The translations under genes and the position numbers were made by a program. The notes below the pieces were generated by a model. The model searched no databases and was not told the DNA's origin. It saw only the letters and a list, made by a program, of their open reading frames with translations. This document shows, piece after piece, positions 1-8,126 of a stretch of DNA of 64,000 bases. The DNA comes from Clostridia bacterium (GTDB lineage: Bacteria > Bacillota > Clostridia > Oscillospirales > Acutalibacteraceae): assembly GCA_017410325.1 (NCBI GenBank), contig JAFQRA010000002.1, positions 1 through 64,000 of the forward strand. Reading direction: 5' to 3'. Every line of letters starts with the position of its first letter. Position 1 is the stretch's first letter.

Positions 1-35
1 AAGAAAAAAGAAAAAACAATATAATACTATACAAA

Positions 36-1184
36 TCAGAACTTCAATGCATATTTAAGTGCATTGAAAATATTTTCAAAGAAGCATATTATTGCACCGA
101 GTGCTTCGTCAAACGCATTGTCATACTCTGCGTAGGGAGTATCAATCTGCTCGGCAAATTCGCCGTTGACGTACTCATAAAGCGTGGTTTCAATTGTGCC
201 CGTTGCTTCGTCGAGAGTTACCGTTCTCACGCCATAGGGGCCCATTTTTGAGAACTGACAGCCGTAAGTAAGGCCGAGAGTTATTCCGTCCCAAACGCCC
301 GTGTAGCCGCTTGTGTGCCAATGGCCGAAGAAAGCGCCGACAACGTTTTTAGCCTTGTATGCCTTGAAAACATCGGTTGTTGCACCGGGGGTGATTATAC
401 CCTCTGCGTGACCGCAGGCAAATTCGCCGTTGAGGCGGTAGGCCTTTGTGCCGTCAAACAAAGCGCCCTCGTCCCACATGTTACATTCCTCGTAAAGGTT
501 GCCCACGTCGTCAAGCGGTATATGCTCAAAAACGACACCGGGCACGCCGCCGTTATCGTAGGAAGTAAGCCAATTCATCTGTGCTTCGCCGAAGCCCTTG
601 CCGTTGTCGAGCATCCACAGACCGAATTTGGGCTCGCCCGAAGCGGAATAAACGGGAACGTAGTAGTCAATTTTAGTTGAGAGCATATCACAGTATTCAG
701 CGGTAATACAGTTCGGATATTCGGCGTAAATCGCCATCCAGTCCTCAAGAGTTACCTCGCTGCTGTAGTCGTTGTTGCCCTGTGTTACGGCGTAGGGAAT
801 ACCCGAAGCCTCAAGCGGAGCAAAAATCTGCGAAACTGCCTTTTTCGTGTTTTCAAGGGTCTTTTCGTAGTCGCCGTCAACGGTGACACCCTCCTTGAAT
901 TTTTCGCTGTCGGAAATATCGCCTGCACGGGAATTTTCAACGATATCTCCCGTGATTACGATAAAATCGGGGTCGGTTGCCTCGATTGATTTTTCGATAA
1001 ACTCACTAAGCCCGTCGGCAATGCAGGCATCCTCCTGCGGGTCGGTAAGCTGTAAAATCGTGAACTTGCCGTCATCACCGAAGGTGAGCTTTGTCAGCTC
1101 TCCGCCGTCTTCGGCATTAACACTGAAAACGAAAAACGAGCAGACAAGGCTTAAGGCGAGCAATAATGATATAAACTTCTTCAT
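36..1184 (-). CDS. Exported calcineurin-like metallophosphoesterase
   Basis: A 382-residue secreted phosphoesterase. Residues 1-24 are a signal peptide (charged MKK, long Leu/Phe core, SVNA cut site). Metal-site motifs of the family follow in order: LTDPQ (Asp48), GDIVEN near 79, GNND near 136 and GHWH near 289. The physiological substrate cannot be told from sequence. The last 24 residues form an aromatic amphipathic segment (AIICFFENIF, residues 364-373) that could hold the enzyme on the membrane; it resembles the micropeptide encoded at 9370-9513. The start is supported by AAGGAGG eight bases upstream. It lies downstream of nagB but behind a terminator-like hairpin, so it may be expressed by read-through only; no clear promoter was found in the short gap. 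The family call is firm and the role is not. Confidence 0.85.
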   Translation of the reverse strand: MKKFISLLLALSLVCSFFVFSVNAEDGGELTKLTFGDDGKFTILQLTDPQEDACIADGLSEFIEKSIEATDPDFIVITGDIVENSRAGDISDSEKFKEGVTVDGDYEKTLENTKKAVSQIFAPLEASGIPYAVTQGNNDYSSEVTLEDWMAIYAEYPNCITAEYCDMLSTKIDYYVPVYSASGEPKFGLWMLDNGKGFGEAQMNWLTSYDNGGVPGVVFEHIPLDDVGNLYEECNMWDEGALFDGTKAYRLNGEFACGHAEGIITPGATTDVFKAYKAKNVVGAFFGHWHTSGYTGVWDGITLGLTYGCQFSKMGPYGVRTVTLDEATGTIETTLYEYVNGEFAEQIDTPYAEYDNAFDEALGAIICFFENIFNALKYALKF

Positions 1185-1208
1185 TTTATTTTCCTCCTTG
1201 ATATTACT

Positions 1209-1240
1209 AAAAATCCCCGACTAACTGCCGGGGATTTTTT
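1209..1240. terminator. Bidirectional intrinsic terminator after nagB
   Basis: Stem AAAATCCCCG / CGGGGATTTT with a 9-base loop, flanked by A-rich and T-rich runs on both sides. It ends the nagB transcript on the minus strand and would also stop plus-strand transcription. Confidence 0.8.
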
Positions 1241-1245
1241 GATTT

Positions 1246-1974
1246 TTACTTAGTAAGAAGTGAAGCAGCTTCCTTATCAAGGTAAACTACAACATCGTCG
1301 TGGTTCTGGAGGATGGAAGCGGGGAGCTGAGGAGTAACCTCGCCCTCGACCATACCCTTGACAGCCTGTGCCTTGCCTGCGCCCGTTGCGACAAGGACAA
1401 TCTTCTTGGAGCGCATAATTGAGCCGATACCCATAGTCATAGCGTAATGCGGCATCGGAGCATCATCAAAATAGATGGAGTTTGCGTTGATTGTGCTTTC
1501 AGAAAGGGTAACACGGAAGGCTTCGTCCGTAAACTCATCAGCAGGCTCGTTGAAAGCGATGTGGCCGTTGTGACCGATACCGAGAAGCTGAACGTCGATG
1601 CCGCCCTTTGCCTTGATAGCTTCGGCATAGCGCTTGCTTTCCGCATCGTAATCGGTTACGTTACCGTCGAGGAAGCCGACGTTTTCGGCGTTGATATCAA
1701 CGTGGCTGAACAGATTCCGGAACATAAAGGTGTAGTAGCTGTTCTTGTTGTCCTTGGGCAGGTCGCAGTATTCGTCAAGGTTAAAGGTGCTTACATTCTT
1801 AAAGCTGACCTTACCCTCTTTGTATGCGTTGACTATGTAGTTGTAGGTCGGCACGGGAGTTGCACCCGTTGCAAGGCCGAGCACGCAGGAGGGATTTTCG
1901 TTGACGAAATCGACGTAAAACTGGCCGAGCTTTTCTCCGATTTCTGCCGCATTTTCAAGTACGATGATTTTCAT
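1246..1974 (-). CDS. nagB: Glucosamine-6-phosphate deaminase
   Basis: Converts glucosamine-6-phosphate to fructose-6-phosphate and ammonia in the cytoplasm, the entry point of amino sugars into glycolysis. At 242 residues it has the length of the short Gram-positive NagB (no C-terminal regulatory tail). Family signatures are visible: LGLATGATPVPTY near residue 33, FNLDEYCDLP near 65 and the active-site segment LLGIGHNGHIAFNEP near 130, with its catalytic Asp/His/Glu region. An AAAGGAT ribosome site precedes the ATG. It sits at the end of a surface-sugar operon, and a GH89 N-acetylglucosaminidase is encoded 15 kb away, so it may serve either GlcNAc salvage or balance of the hexosamine pool. 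nagA is not in the window. Confidence 0.95.
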   Translation of the reverse strand: MKIIVLENAAEIGEKLGQFYVDFVNENPSCVLGLATGATPVPTYNYIVNAYKEGKVSFKNVSTFNLDEYCDLPKDNKNSYYTFMFRNLFSHVDINAENVGFLDGNVTDYDAESKRYAEAIKAKGGIDVQLLGIGHNGHIAFNEPADEFTDEAFRVTLSESTINANSIYFDDAPMPHYAMTMGIGSIMRSKKIVLVATGAGKAQAVKGMVEGEVTPQLPASILQNHDDVVVYLDKEAASLLTK

Positions 1975-2004
1975 TTTTGTGTTATCCTTTCTGTTGTATG
2001 TATC

Positions 2005-2023
2005 GGGCGGATGATATCCGCCC
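2005..2023. repeat. Short GC palindrome between GT4 and nagB
   Basis: GGGCGGAT-GAT-ATCCGCCC, a perfect 8-bp hairpin followed by CCTACGG, with no T-run. It interrupts an otherwise tight operon. It looks like a small dispersed palindrome rather than a terminator. Confidence 0.5.
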
Positions 2024-2030
2024 CTACGGT

Positions 2031-3176
2031 TTACTTATTAAAAATTATTTCTTTGTATATTTCTTCAAGCTCTTTTTTTACTTTTTCGCTTGAATATATC
2101 TGTGCTCTTTCATAGGCTTTTTCACCCATTGAAAGGCGCATTGTTTTATCCTTATAAAGCTTTTCAAAGGCTGAAGCACATTGCTTGGGGTCATCCGTCG
2201 GGACAAAAATACCGCTCTCGTTTTGGGCAACCAGCTCGTCGTGGCCTCTGTTGTGAGTAACGACTGCCGCCTTTTTGCTGAACATACCCTCGATTATATT
2301 TACGGGCAAGCCCTCGCGGTAGCTGGCGGAAGCCACAAAATCGCAGATTTTAAGCAGCCTGTCCACATCCGTGCGGTAGCCCAGAAGCTTTGCCGAATTT
2401 TCAACGCCGTGCTGTTTAATCAACGCTTTAAGCTCTTCCTCGCTGTCGCCCGCACCTGCAAAAATAATCTTGAAATCGGGGCAGGACTCTTTAAGATACT
2501 GCAAGGAATTAACCAGAAGCTTCTGGTTTTTATTGGCGTTGAGCTCACCCGTGCAAAGGCAGAGCACGTCCGCTTCGCCGAAGCCGTATTCTTTCCTTAA
2601 GCCGTTCTTTGTTTCTTCATCGGTATCGGTGTATTTCGCCGCATCTACGCCCACGCCGTGAATACGCCGCACCGTTTTGCAAAGCTTTAGGCGTTTTGCC
2701 CTTGACTCGTCCTCGTCACCGATAGTTATAATGCAGTCGGTAAAAAGCGTACCGCAGATTTTTTCTATAGGGTAAAAAACAAGCCAGTTGAGCTTGGATG
2801 CGCCCTTGTAAAAATGAAAGCCGTGTGCGGTATAAATAACCTTCGTTCCCTTTTTCCTTACCTTACGCGCGGCAAGGCGGCTTAAAATTCCGACAACGGG
2901 TGTGTTGCAGTGAACAACGTCATATTCACCTTCGTCAATCAGTTTTTTGAGTGCTTTATAAGCCGCTATGTTTTTCTTGCTCAGCGGTGAACGGTCAAAA
3001 TCAATATCGTAAAACGCCTCTGTCCTGTCCGTCAGCCGCTGTAAAGGCTCCTTCTCCGGTACGGCCTTTGCGGCTATATGTACTTCATAGCCGTTTTCGT
3101 GAAGCAAATCAATCAGCGGAAAATGGAAGGCAGTAAAGTGGGGGTGAATTGACGCGGTAAGCAACGCTTTTTTCAT
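2031..3176 (-). CDS. GT4-family glycosyltransferase, polysaccharide type
   Basis: A 381-residue GT-B fold glycosyltransferase that would add a sugar to a lipid-linked oligosaccharide on the cytoplasmic face of the membrane. The N-terminal half has the AHGFHFYKG acceptor-side motif typical of capsule/EPS EpsD-like enzymes. The C-terminal half has the GELNANKN start of the donor domain and the EX7E-like SYREGLPVNIIEG segment that contacts the nucleotide sugar. The start overlaps the end of the upstream sugar transferase by 4 bp and has AGGAGGCGG upstream, so the two are translationally coupled. Donor and acceptor sugars are not predictable from the sequence. Confidence 0.88.
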   Translation of the reverse strand: MKKALLTASIHPHFTAFHFPLIDLLHENGYEVHIAAKAVPEKEPLQRLTDRTEAFYDIDFDRSPLSKKNIAAYKALKKLIDEGEYDVVHCNTPVVGILSRLAARKVRKKGTKVIYTAHGFHFYKGASKLNWLVFYPIEKICGTLFTDCIITIGDEDESRAKRLKLCKTVRRIHGVGVDAAKYTDTDEETKNGLRKEYGFGEADVLCLCTGELNANKNQKLLVNSLQYLKESCPDFKIIFAGAGDSEEELKALIKQHGVENSAKLLGYRTDVDRLLKICDFVASASYREGLPVNIIEGMFSKKAAVVTHNRGHDELVAQNESGIFVPTDDPKQCASAFEKLYKDKTMRLSMGEKAYERAQIYSSEKVKKELEEIYKEIIFNK

Positions 3177-3799
3177 CTATCCGCCTCCTGTACGCCCTTG
3201 AACTCCTCCATAGTTGCAGAGGTTTCGCTGCTGATACCTTCTCTTTTCAGCACGTTTAAAACGGTTTTGAAAAGAATTTTTATATCGAGCCACGGGCTGA
3301 TATTTTCAACATACTTAACGTCCCACTCGAACTTTTCTTCCCACGTGAGAAGGTTTCTGCCGTTGACCTGGGCCAGACCCGTAAGGCCGGGGCGCACGTT
3401 GTGGCGCATAGCCTGCCTTTCGCTGTATAAAGGCAGATAGCGCACAAGCAAGGGTCTCGGGCCGACAAAGCTCATATCGCCTTTGAGTATGTTATAAAAC
3501 TCGGGCAATTCATCCAGCGAGAGATTGCGCAGCAATCTGCCGAATTTTGTAAGCCTTACTTCGTCGGGCAGTAAATTGCCGTTTCCGTCACGCTCGTCAG
3601 TCATTGTGCGGAATTTATAAAGCGTGAAGATTTCGCCGTTTTTGCCGGGCCTTTCCTGCCTGAACAGCACGGGACTGCCGAGCCTTGTTTTTACAAGTAC
3701 ACTGAGTATGCCAAGTGGAATTGCAAGAACCAAAAGTGCAAACAGAGCAAGCAGAAAATCCGCCGCTCTTTTTATCACCTTATCGTAAAACCTTCTCAA
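3173..3799 (-). CDS. Undecaprenyl-phosphate sugar phosphotransferase (PglC/EpsL-like)
   Basis: A small monotopic phosphoglycosyl transferase of 208 residues. It starts lipid-linked glycan assembly by moving a phospho-sugar from a UDP-sugar to undecaprenyl phosphate. One membrane segment lies at about residues 12-34, followed by the conserved RPGKNGEIFTLYKFRTM stretch and DELPEFYNILKGDMSFVGPRP, which holds the catalytic Asp-Glu pair of the family. The start is a TTG with GGAGCGG upstream; no better ATG exists. The aminotransferase and oxidoreductase genes just upstream suggest the transferred sugar is an amino or deoxy-amino sugar, by analogy with bacillosamine-type loci; that part is inference. 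Confidence 0.9.
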   Translation of the reverse strand: MRRFYDKVIKRAADFLLALFALLVLAIPLGILSVLVKTRLGSPVLFRQERPGKNGEIFTLYKFRTMTDERDGNGNLLPDEVRLTKFGRLLRNLSLDELPEFYNILKGDMSFVGPRPLLVRYLPLYSERQAMRHNVRPGLTGLAQVNGRNLLTWEEKFEWDVKYVENISPWLDIKILFKTVLNVLKREGISSETSATMEEFKGVQEADR

Positions 3800-3833
3800 A
3801 CAATCCGCTCCGTTTCAGGGTGGACACCCTTGT

Positions 3834-4976
3834 TTATTTCCAGAGACCTTTGACTATCGAAGCTGTTCTTTCAAGCTCTTCATCGGTCATTTTCGTATCC
3901 GACGGCAGGCAGACACCGCAGTCGAATATTTTTTCGGCAACGTATTCTTCGCCGATGTAATCGCAGCCTGCAAACACGGGCTGAAGGTGCAGAGGCTTCC
4001 AAATAGGTCTTGCCTCTATATTCTCCGCTTCGAGTGCAAGCAAGATATCCAGCGGCTTTACCTTGCTACCCGTAAGAGTGATACAGGTAAGCCAGCAGTT
4101 TGAAACGCTGTCCCTGTCAACGGGCATCATTTTTATATCCGCCGTATCCGCAAAAGCATTTTTATAAAAATCAAATATGTATCTTTTCTTTTCAACACGC
4201 TTGTCAAGGACTTTAAGCTGACCTCTGCCGATACCTGCAACGATGTTGCTCATACGGTAGTTGTAACCGATTTCGCTGTGCTGGTAGTGGCGTGCAGGGT
4301 CACGGCTCTGTGTTGCCCAGAAGCGGGCTTTTTTTATTCTTTCCTCGGCTCTTTCATCATCGGCAAGGTTACAGACAAGTGCGCCGCCGCCGGAGGTAGT
4401 TATTATTTTATTGCCGTTGAAGCTGTATATGCCGTATTCGCCGAAGGTACCCGTCATTTTTCCCTTGTAGGTTGTACCGAGGCTTTCTGCGGCGTCTTCA
4501 ATCAGCACGGCACCGTGCTCACGGCAGATGCGCATTATTTCATCCATATCCGCGGCAAGACCGTATAGGTGGGCAACCGTAACGAATTTCGTGTCGGGGT
4601 ATTTTTCAAAAGCCTTTTCGAGCGCCTTTGGCGACATATTCCAGGTTTCCTCGTCACAGTCGATAAAAACGGGTATTGCGTTTTCGTAAACAACGGGGTT
4701 TACCGTTGCGGAAAATGTGAGAGTAGGGCAGAAAACCCTGTCCCCCGGCTTTATGCCTGCCGCTTTCAGGGCGAGGTGAATTGCCGCCGTGCCTGCGCTG
4801 AGTGCAGCGGCATATTTTGCGCCGGTATAGGCACAAAGCTCGTTTTCAAAGCCGTCAACATTCTGGCCCAGCGGAGCAATCCAGTTAGTATCAAAAGCAA
4901 GGTTTATGTATTTTTTTTCGTACCCCTCGTCACTCATGTGAGGTGAAGAGAGGAATATTCTTTTATTTTCGGACAT
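3834..4976 (-). CDS. DegT/DnrJ/EryC1 family sugar aminotransferase
   Basis: A 380-residue PLP-dependent aminotransferase acting on a keto nucleotide sugar. The fold signature is intact: LSAGTAAIHLAL near residue 59, VTVAHLYG in the middle, EDAAESLGTTYKGK, and the PLP-lysine segment SFNGNKIITTSGGGALV near 190. The C-terminal part has the family's ARPIWKPLH motif. The start codon shares its A with the TGA of the upstream oxidoreductase (TGATG), so the pair is coupled. With the phosphoglycosyl transferase downstream, it most likely makes the amino sugar loaded first onto the lipid carrier. Confidence 0.9.
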   Translation of the reverse strand: MSENKRIFLSSPHMSDEGYEKKYINLAFDTNWIAPLGQNVDGFENELCAYTGAKYAAALSAGTAAIHLALKAAGIKPGDRVFCPTLTFSATVNPVVYENAIPVFIDCDEETWNMSPKALEKAFEKYPDTKFVTVAHLYGLAADMDEIMRICREHGAVLIEDAAESLGTTYKGKMTGTFGEYGIYSFNGNKIITTSGGGALVCNLADDERAEERIKKARFWATQSRDPARHYQHSEIGYNYRMSNIVAGIGRGQLKVLDKRVEKKRYIFDFYKNAFADTADIKMMPVDRDSVSNCWLTCITLTGSKVKPLDILLALEAENIEARPIWKPLHLQPVFAGCDYIGEEYVAEKIFDCGVCLPSDTKMTDEELERTASIVKGLWK

Positions 4977-6046
4977 CAGTTAAGCACAACCTCGTGACCC
5001 GTACGGGCAGATTCATATACAGCATCGAGTATCTTCATCATCTCAACACCGTCCTCGGCAGGAGCAAGACACTCTGCCTTGCCGAGAATTGCATCAATAT
5101 AGTTGTCAATTTCCTTCTGGAAAAGGCCGTCAAAGCTGAGTGCGGTATCCTGGGCAAAGCCGATGTTTACCATACGGTTGTTAAGCTCTGTAAAGATTTC
5201 AACATTGGGGTCAAGCTTTGCGCCTGCCTTTGTGCCGAAGAGCTCGATATTGCCTTCGTCCTTTTTGATGTTGAGGCTGAAAGCGGCTTCAACGCTGAGC
5301 ACGGCACCGTTATCAAAACGGATAAGTGCAGAAGCAAGATCTTCAACATCGCAGATATCTTCAACGCCCGTGCTTGCAGCTTTCCAGGCCTTGCCGCCGT
5401 AGACATTCGGACGGTTGAAAAGCTTCTGGAAGGTTACGCCGTAAACGGAAACGGGCTTTGGGTTGCCGAAAATGAAACGCACAAGGTCAATAACGTGAAC
5501 GCCCAGATCTATAAGCGGACCGCCGCCCGAGCGTGATTTATCACCGAACCAGCCGCCGGGGTTGCCGTTGCGGCGAAGATATGTAGCCTTGGCATAGTAA
5601 AGCTCACCGAAGGTGCCCGCATCTACGTTTTCACGGATAACCTCACAGTCGTTACCGTGGCGGCGGACAAAGCCGATCATAAGCAGCTTATTGTTGCGCT
5701 TTGCAGCTTCAAGCATCTGCTTTGCTTCTTCGGCATTCATAGCCATCGGCTTTTCACAGATAACGTGCTTGCCCGCGTTGAGTGCGGCAATTGTACACTC
5801 GGCGTGAGCACTGTTCCAAGTACAAACGCTTACAGCATCAATTTCGGGAAGAGCCCTGAGCATTTCGTCCTTGTCGGTAAAAGTTCTTTCAAGCGGAACA
5901 CCGTACTTTTCAGCCATCATTTTAACACGCTCTGCATTGATATCGCAGAAAGCATAAAGCTCAGTATCGGGATTATTTATGTAACCTCTGATATGCTCGT
6001 TGCTGATACCGCCCGTACCGATAACTGCCATTTTAAGCTTTGCCAT
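4976..6046 (-). CDS. Gfo/Idh/MocA family NAD(P)-dependent oxidoreductase
   Basis: A 356-residue dehydrogenase. The N-terminal Rossmann fold shows VIGTGGIS near residue 9, and the family's EKP lysine lies in VICEKPMAMN near 97. The C-terminal alpha/beta half contains GGGPLIDLGVHVIDL near 172, with the substrate-binding Asp and His. It is the first gene of the surface-sugar operon, so oxidation of a nucleotide sugar before transamination (as with WlbA-type enzymes) is a reasonable inference. A catabolic role beside the fucosidase upstream cannot be excluded, but a terminator and a promoter separate them. An AAAGGGAG ribosome site precedes the ATG. Confidence 0.88.
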   Translation of the reverse strand: MAKLKMAVIGTGGISNEHIRGYINNPDTELYAFCDINAERVKMMAEKYGVPLERTFTDKDEMLRALPEIDAVSVCTWNSAHAECTIAALNAGKHVICEKPMAMNAEEAKQMLEAAKRNNKLLMIGFVRRHGNDCEVIRENVDAGTFGELYYAKATYLRRNGNPGGWFGDKSRSGGGPLIDLGVHVIDLVRFIFGNPKPVSVYGVTFQKLFNRPNVYGGKAWKAASTGVEDICDVEDLASALIRFDNGAVLSVEAAFSLNIKKDEGNIELFGTKAGAKLDPNVEIFTELNNRMVNIGFAQDTALSFDGLFQKEIDNYIDAILGKAECLAPAEDGVEMMKILDAVYESARTGHEVVLN

Positions 6047-6093
6047 ACTGTAAAAACTCCCTTTCGGACATAATTTGAGATATAACTTGTTTT

Positions 6094-6122
6094 ATTTTAC
6101 AATCTTTATAGATAAATTTCAA
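6094..6122 (-). promoter_or_regulatory. Sigma-A promoter for the surface-sugar operon
   Basis: On the minus strand: -35 TTGAAA, 17-nt spacer, -10 TAAAAT, about 45 bases upstream of the oxidoreductase start. Confidence 0.7.
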
Positions 6123-6146
6123 TACTTTTGCAAATATATTTATAAA

Positions 6147-6181
6147 ATAAAAGCCGTTGTCCTTTGCTGAACAGCGGCTTT
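6147..6181 (-). terminator. Terminator after the GH29 gene
   Basis: A-rich/T-rich hairpin, AAAAGCCGTTGT paired with ACAGCGGCTTTT (one mismatch), just past the fucosidase stop codon. Confidence 0.75.
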
Positions 6182-6195
6182 TGAGGTTGCAGGAG

Positions 6196-7509
6196 TTATT
6201 TTTCGAGTTTTATTGTGTACAGCCAGTTGCTGTCAAGGTTATCGGGATTGATTGCGGGGAAGACAATTTCCGCCTTGCCGCCGTTTTCCTTTACTTCGAG
6301 CACGGCATCACAGCCGAGAAGAGAAGCCTTAAGGTCGGCGGAATACTCAACCTGCTCAAGCACCTGAGAGCCGAACGGGAAACGGTTGATTATTGCGTAA
6401 ACACAGTCACCCTTCTTTGTGTAATATACGCCGCTCTGGAGCTTTTTAGTATAGACGCGTGTGCCGTAAATTGCTTCGCCGTTGACACGAAGCCAGTCGC
6501 CCATCTGGAGCAGGCGCTCCTCCATAATTACGGGAATTGTTCCGTCGGCATCGGGGCCAATGTTGAGCAGGAAGTTACCGCCCTTTGAAACAAGGTCGCA
6601 AAGGGTTTCAAGAAGCTCCTTGGCTGAAAGGTAATCCTCAACCTCTTCCTCCTTGTTTATACCGAAGGAGCGGCCGATACCTCTGCACTCTTCAAACGGT
6701 CTGTCAAGCTCAACATCTTCAATCCGTCTTTCGGTGCCGAGATAAACGTCTATAATGCCGTATTCGGTTGTAAAATTACCGCCGAGCTTGCCGCGGGTCT
6801 CCTTGCCCCAGCGGTCGTTGGGAACAATGAAATCCTTAACGCTTGACTCATTGTAAAGCCACTGCAGAAACTCGGTGGAATGCCAGACCGAGCTTTCGTG
6901 TGACCATTCACCGTCGGTAAAGAGAGTGCTGGGCTGATATTTTTCGATAAGCTCCTTGAGCATGGGGTGAAGGTGCTCAAGCGCATATTTTTCGGGGTTC
7001 TCAAGGTAATAGGGATGCCACCACTCGTAAACGGAGTGATAAACGCCGAAGCGCACTCCCGTGCCCTCCATAGCGTTTTTCAGCTCCATAAGGAAGTCAC
7101 GCTTGGGTGCACACTCAACGGAGTTGAGTCCGGGGGCATATTCGGTTTCGTAAAGGCAATATCCGTCGTGGTGCTTGGAAACGAAATTTATGTACTTTGC
7201 ACCGGCTTTTTTGAAAAGCTGAGCCCACTTGTTTGCATCAAAACGGTAGCCAGTAAAATCGTTTATAAAATCATAATAAGGCCTTGAATTGTAGTGTTTC
7301 TTGTGGAATTCCTTATACTTGGGATGAGAGGGATGCTCGGGTGTTTCCAGATTGCAGGAATAGCCGTACCACTCGGCATAATCGCCCTTCGGTGCGTATG
7401 CGGGCACTGAATAAAGGCCCCAATGGATGAAAATGCCGAACTTTGCATCGGCAAACCATTCGGGCACGGGTCTTGAATTGAGGGAGTCCCAGTTATTTTC
7501 GTAATGCAT
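6196..7509 (-). CDS. Alpha-L-fucosidase, GH29, cytoplasmic
   Basis: A 437-residue GH29 enzyme that removes terminal L-fucose from oligosaccharides. Visible signatures are FGIFIHWGLYSVPA near residue 24, FNANKW/KKAGAKY, SKHHDGYCL, and LFTDGEW near 205, whose Asp matches the GH29 nucleophile position. A short C-terminal beta region follows from about 350. There is no signal peptide, so it works on imported fucosylated glycans. A TTG six codons upstream is in frame, but GAGGAG lies seven bases before the ATG chosen here, so that start is preferred. The gene is transcribed alone. Confidence 0.92.
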   Translation of the reverse strand: MHYENNWDSLNSRPVPEWFADAKFGIFIHWGLYSVPAYAPKGDYAEWYGYSCNLETPEHPSHPKYKEFHKKHYNSRPYYDFINDFTGYRFDANKWAQLFKKAGAKYINFVSKHHDGYCLYETEYAPGLNSVECAPKRDFLMELKNAMEGTGVRFGVYHSVYEWWHPYYLENPEKYALEHLHPMLKELIEKYQPSTLFTDGEWSHESSVWHSTEFLQWLYNESSVKDFIVPNDRWGKETRGKLGGNFTTEYGIIDVYLGTERRIEDVELDRPFEECRGIGRSFGINKEEEVEDYLSAKELLETLCDLVSKGGNFLLNIGPDADGTIPVIMEERLLQMGDWLRVNGEAIYGTRVYTKKLQSGVYYTKKGDCVYAIINRFPFGSQVLEQVEYSADLKASLLGCDAVLEVKENGGKAEIVFPAINPDNLDSNWLYTIKLEK

Positions 7510-7562
7510 ATATTTCTCCTCGTACAACTTATTTAGTTATGAGATAATACAAATCCCGGAGT

Positions 7563-7581
7563 GCGCACGGGCTTTGTGCGC
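7563..7581. promoter_or_regulatory. Hairpin in the GH29 leader
   Basis: GCGCAC-GGGCTTT-GTGCGC in the roughly 85-nt leader between the promoter and the fucosidase start; also part of the palindrome GTGCGCAC. Could be an operator or a leader structure. Confidence 0.35.
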
Positions 7582-7603
7582 CGAGTTTTATCGGGTGCAG
7601 TTC

Positions 7604-7612
7604 ATTATAACA
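7604..7612 (-). promoter_or_regulatory. Extended -10 promoter for GH29
   Basis: Minus strand TGTTATAAT, that is TGn followed by a consensus TATAAT. No good -35 is visible because the upstream bases belong to a terminator stem. Confidence 0.5.
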
Positions 7613-7613
7613 C

Positions 7614-7642
7614 AAAAGACCCTCCGTTTAAAGAGGGTCTTT
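7614..7642. terminator. Bidirectional terminator after the small secreted protein
   Basis: AAAGACCCTC / GAGGGTCTTT, a 10-bp perfect stem with an 8-base loop, with TTTTGTG on the minus-strand side. Confidence 0.85.
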
Positions 7643-7664
7643 GAAAATTTCAGCTTATTGCTGA

Positions 7665-8027
7665 TTACTTGGTAAGGAAGCCGTTGATAAGGTTGAGAAG
7701 CTCGGATGTGCTGATGAAGTTGATGAATGTTTCATACAGACCGCCGATATCGCCGAGCCATGCAAACCACTCGTCAACAAGAGAGGGAATGCTGTGAACG
7801 CCTTCGAAAGAGCCCTGGAAACCGAAGAGACCGAGAACAGCTGTTACGAATTCGTTGAAATCGCCCATATCGTAGGAGGAAATGGCATCAATCCAGTCGG
7901 AAAAATCAGCTGCAACATCGTCGAAGGTTGTTTTGTCGTCAGCTGCGAAGGATGTGACGCTCGTTACGCCCAGAAGCATTACTACGCTCATAATAACGGC
8001 AAGTACTTTTTTGAAAGACTTTTTCAT
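7665..8027 (-). CDS. Small secreted protein of unknown function
   Basis: 120 residues. The first 28 are a classic signal peptide (MKKSFKK, hydrophobic core, TSFA cut site), leaving about 92 residues outside the cell. The mature part is acidic and rich in Phe, Trp, Ile and Leu, with helical-looking stretches (FNEFVTAVLGLFGF, EWFAWLGDIGGLYETFINFI) and no cysteine. It ends in an aromatic helix much like the two micropeptides encoded 1 kb upstream, although no clear alignment can be made. It is monocistronic with its own strong promoter and terminator. No known family was recognised. Confidence 0.8.
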   Translation of the reverse strand: MKKSFKKVLAVIMSVVMLLGVTSVTSFAADDKTTFDDVAADFSDWIDAISSYDMGDFNEFVTAVLGLFGFQGSFEGVHSIPSLVDEWFAWLGDIGGLYETFINFISTSELLNLINGFLTK

Positions 8028-8078
8028 TTTGATTTTTCTCCTTTATTTTGTATTTTTTATAGGATTTCGCTGAGGTTT

Positions 8079-8107
8079 ATTTTACCATACACATCAGATA
8101 ATGTCAA
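8079..8107 (-). promoter_or_regulatory. Strong sigma-A promoter of the small secreted protein
   Basis: Minus strand TTGACA (consensus -35), 17-nt spacer, TAAAAT; GGAG ribosome site further down before the ATG. Confidence 0.8.
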
Positions 8108-8126
8108 CACCTTCGTTAACAATTTA

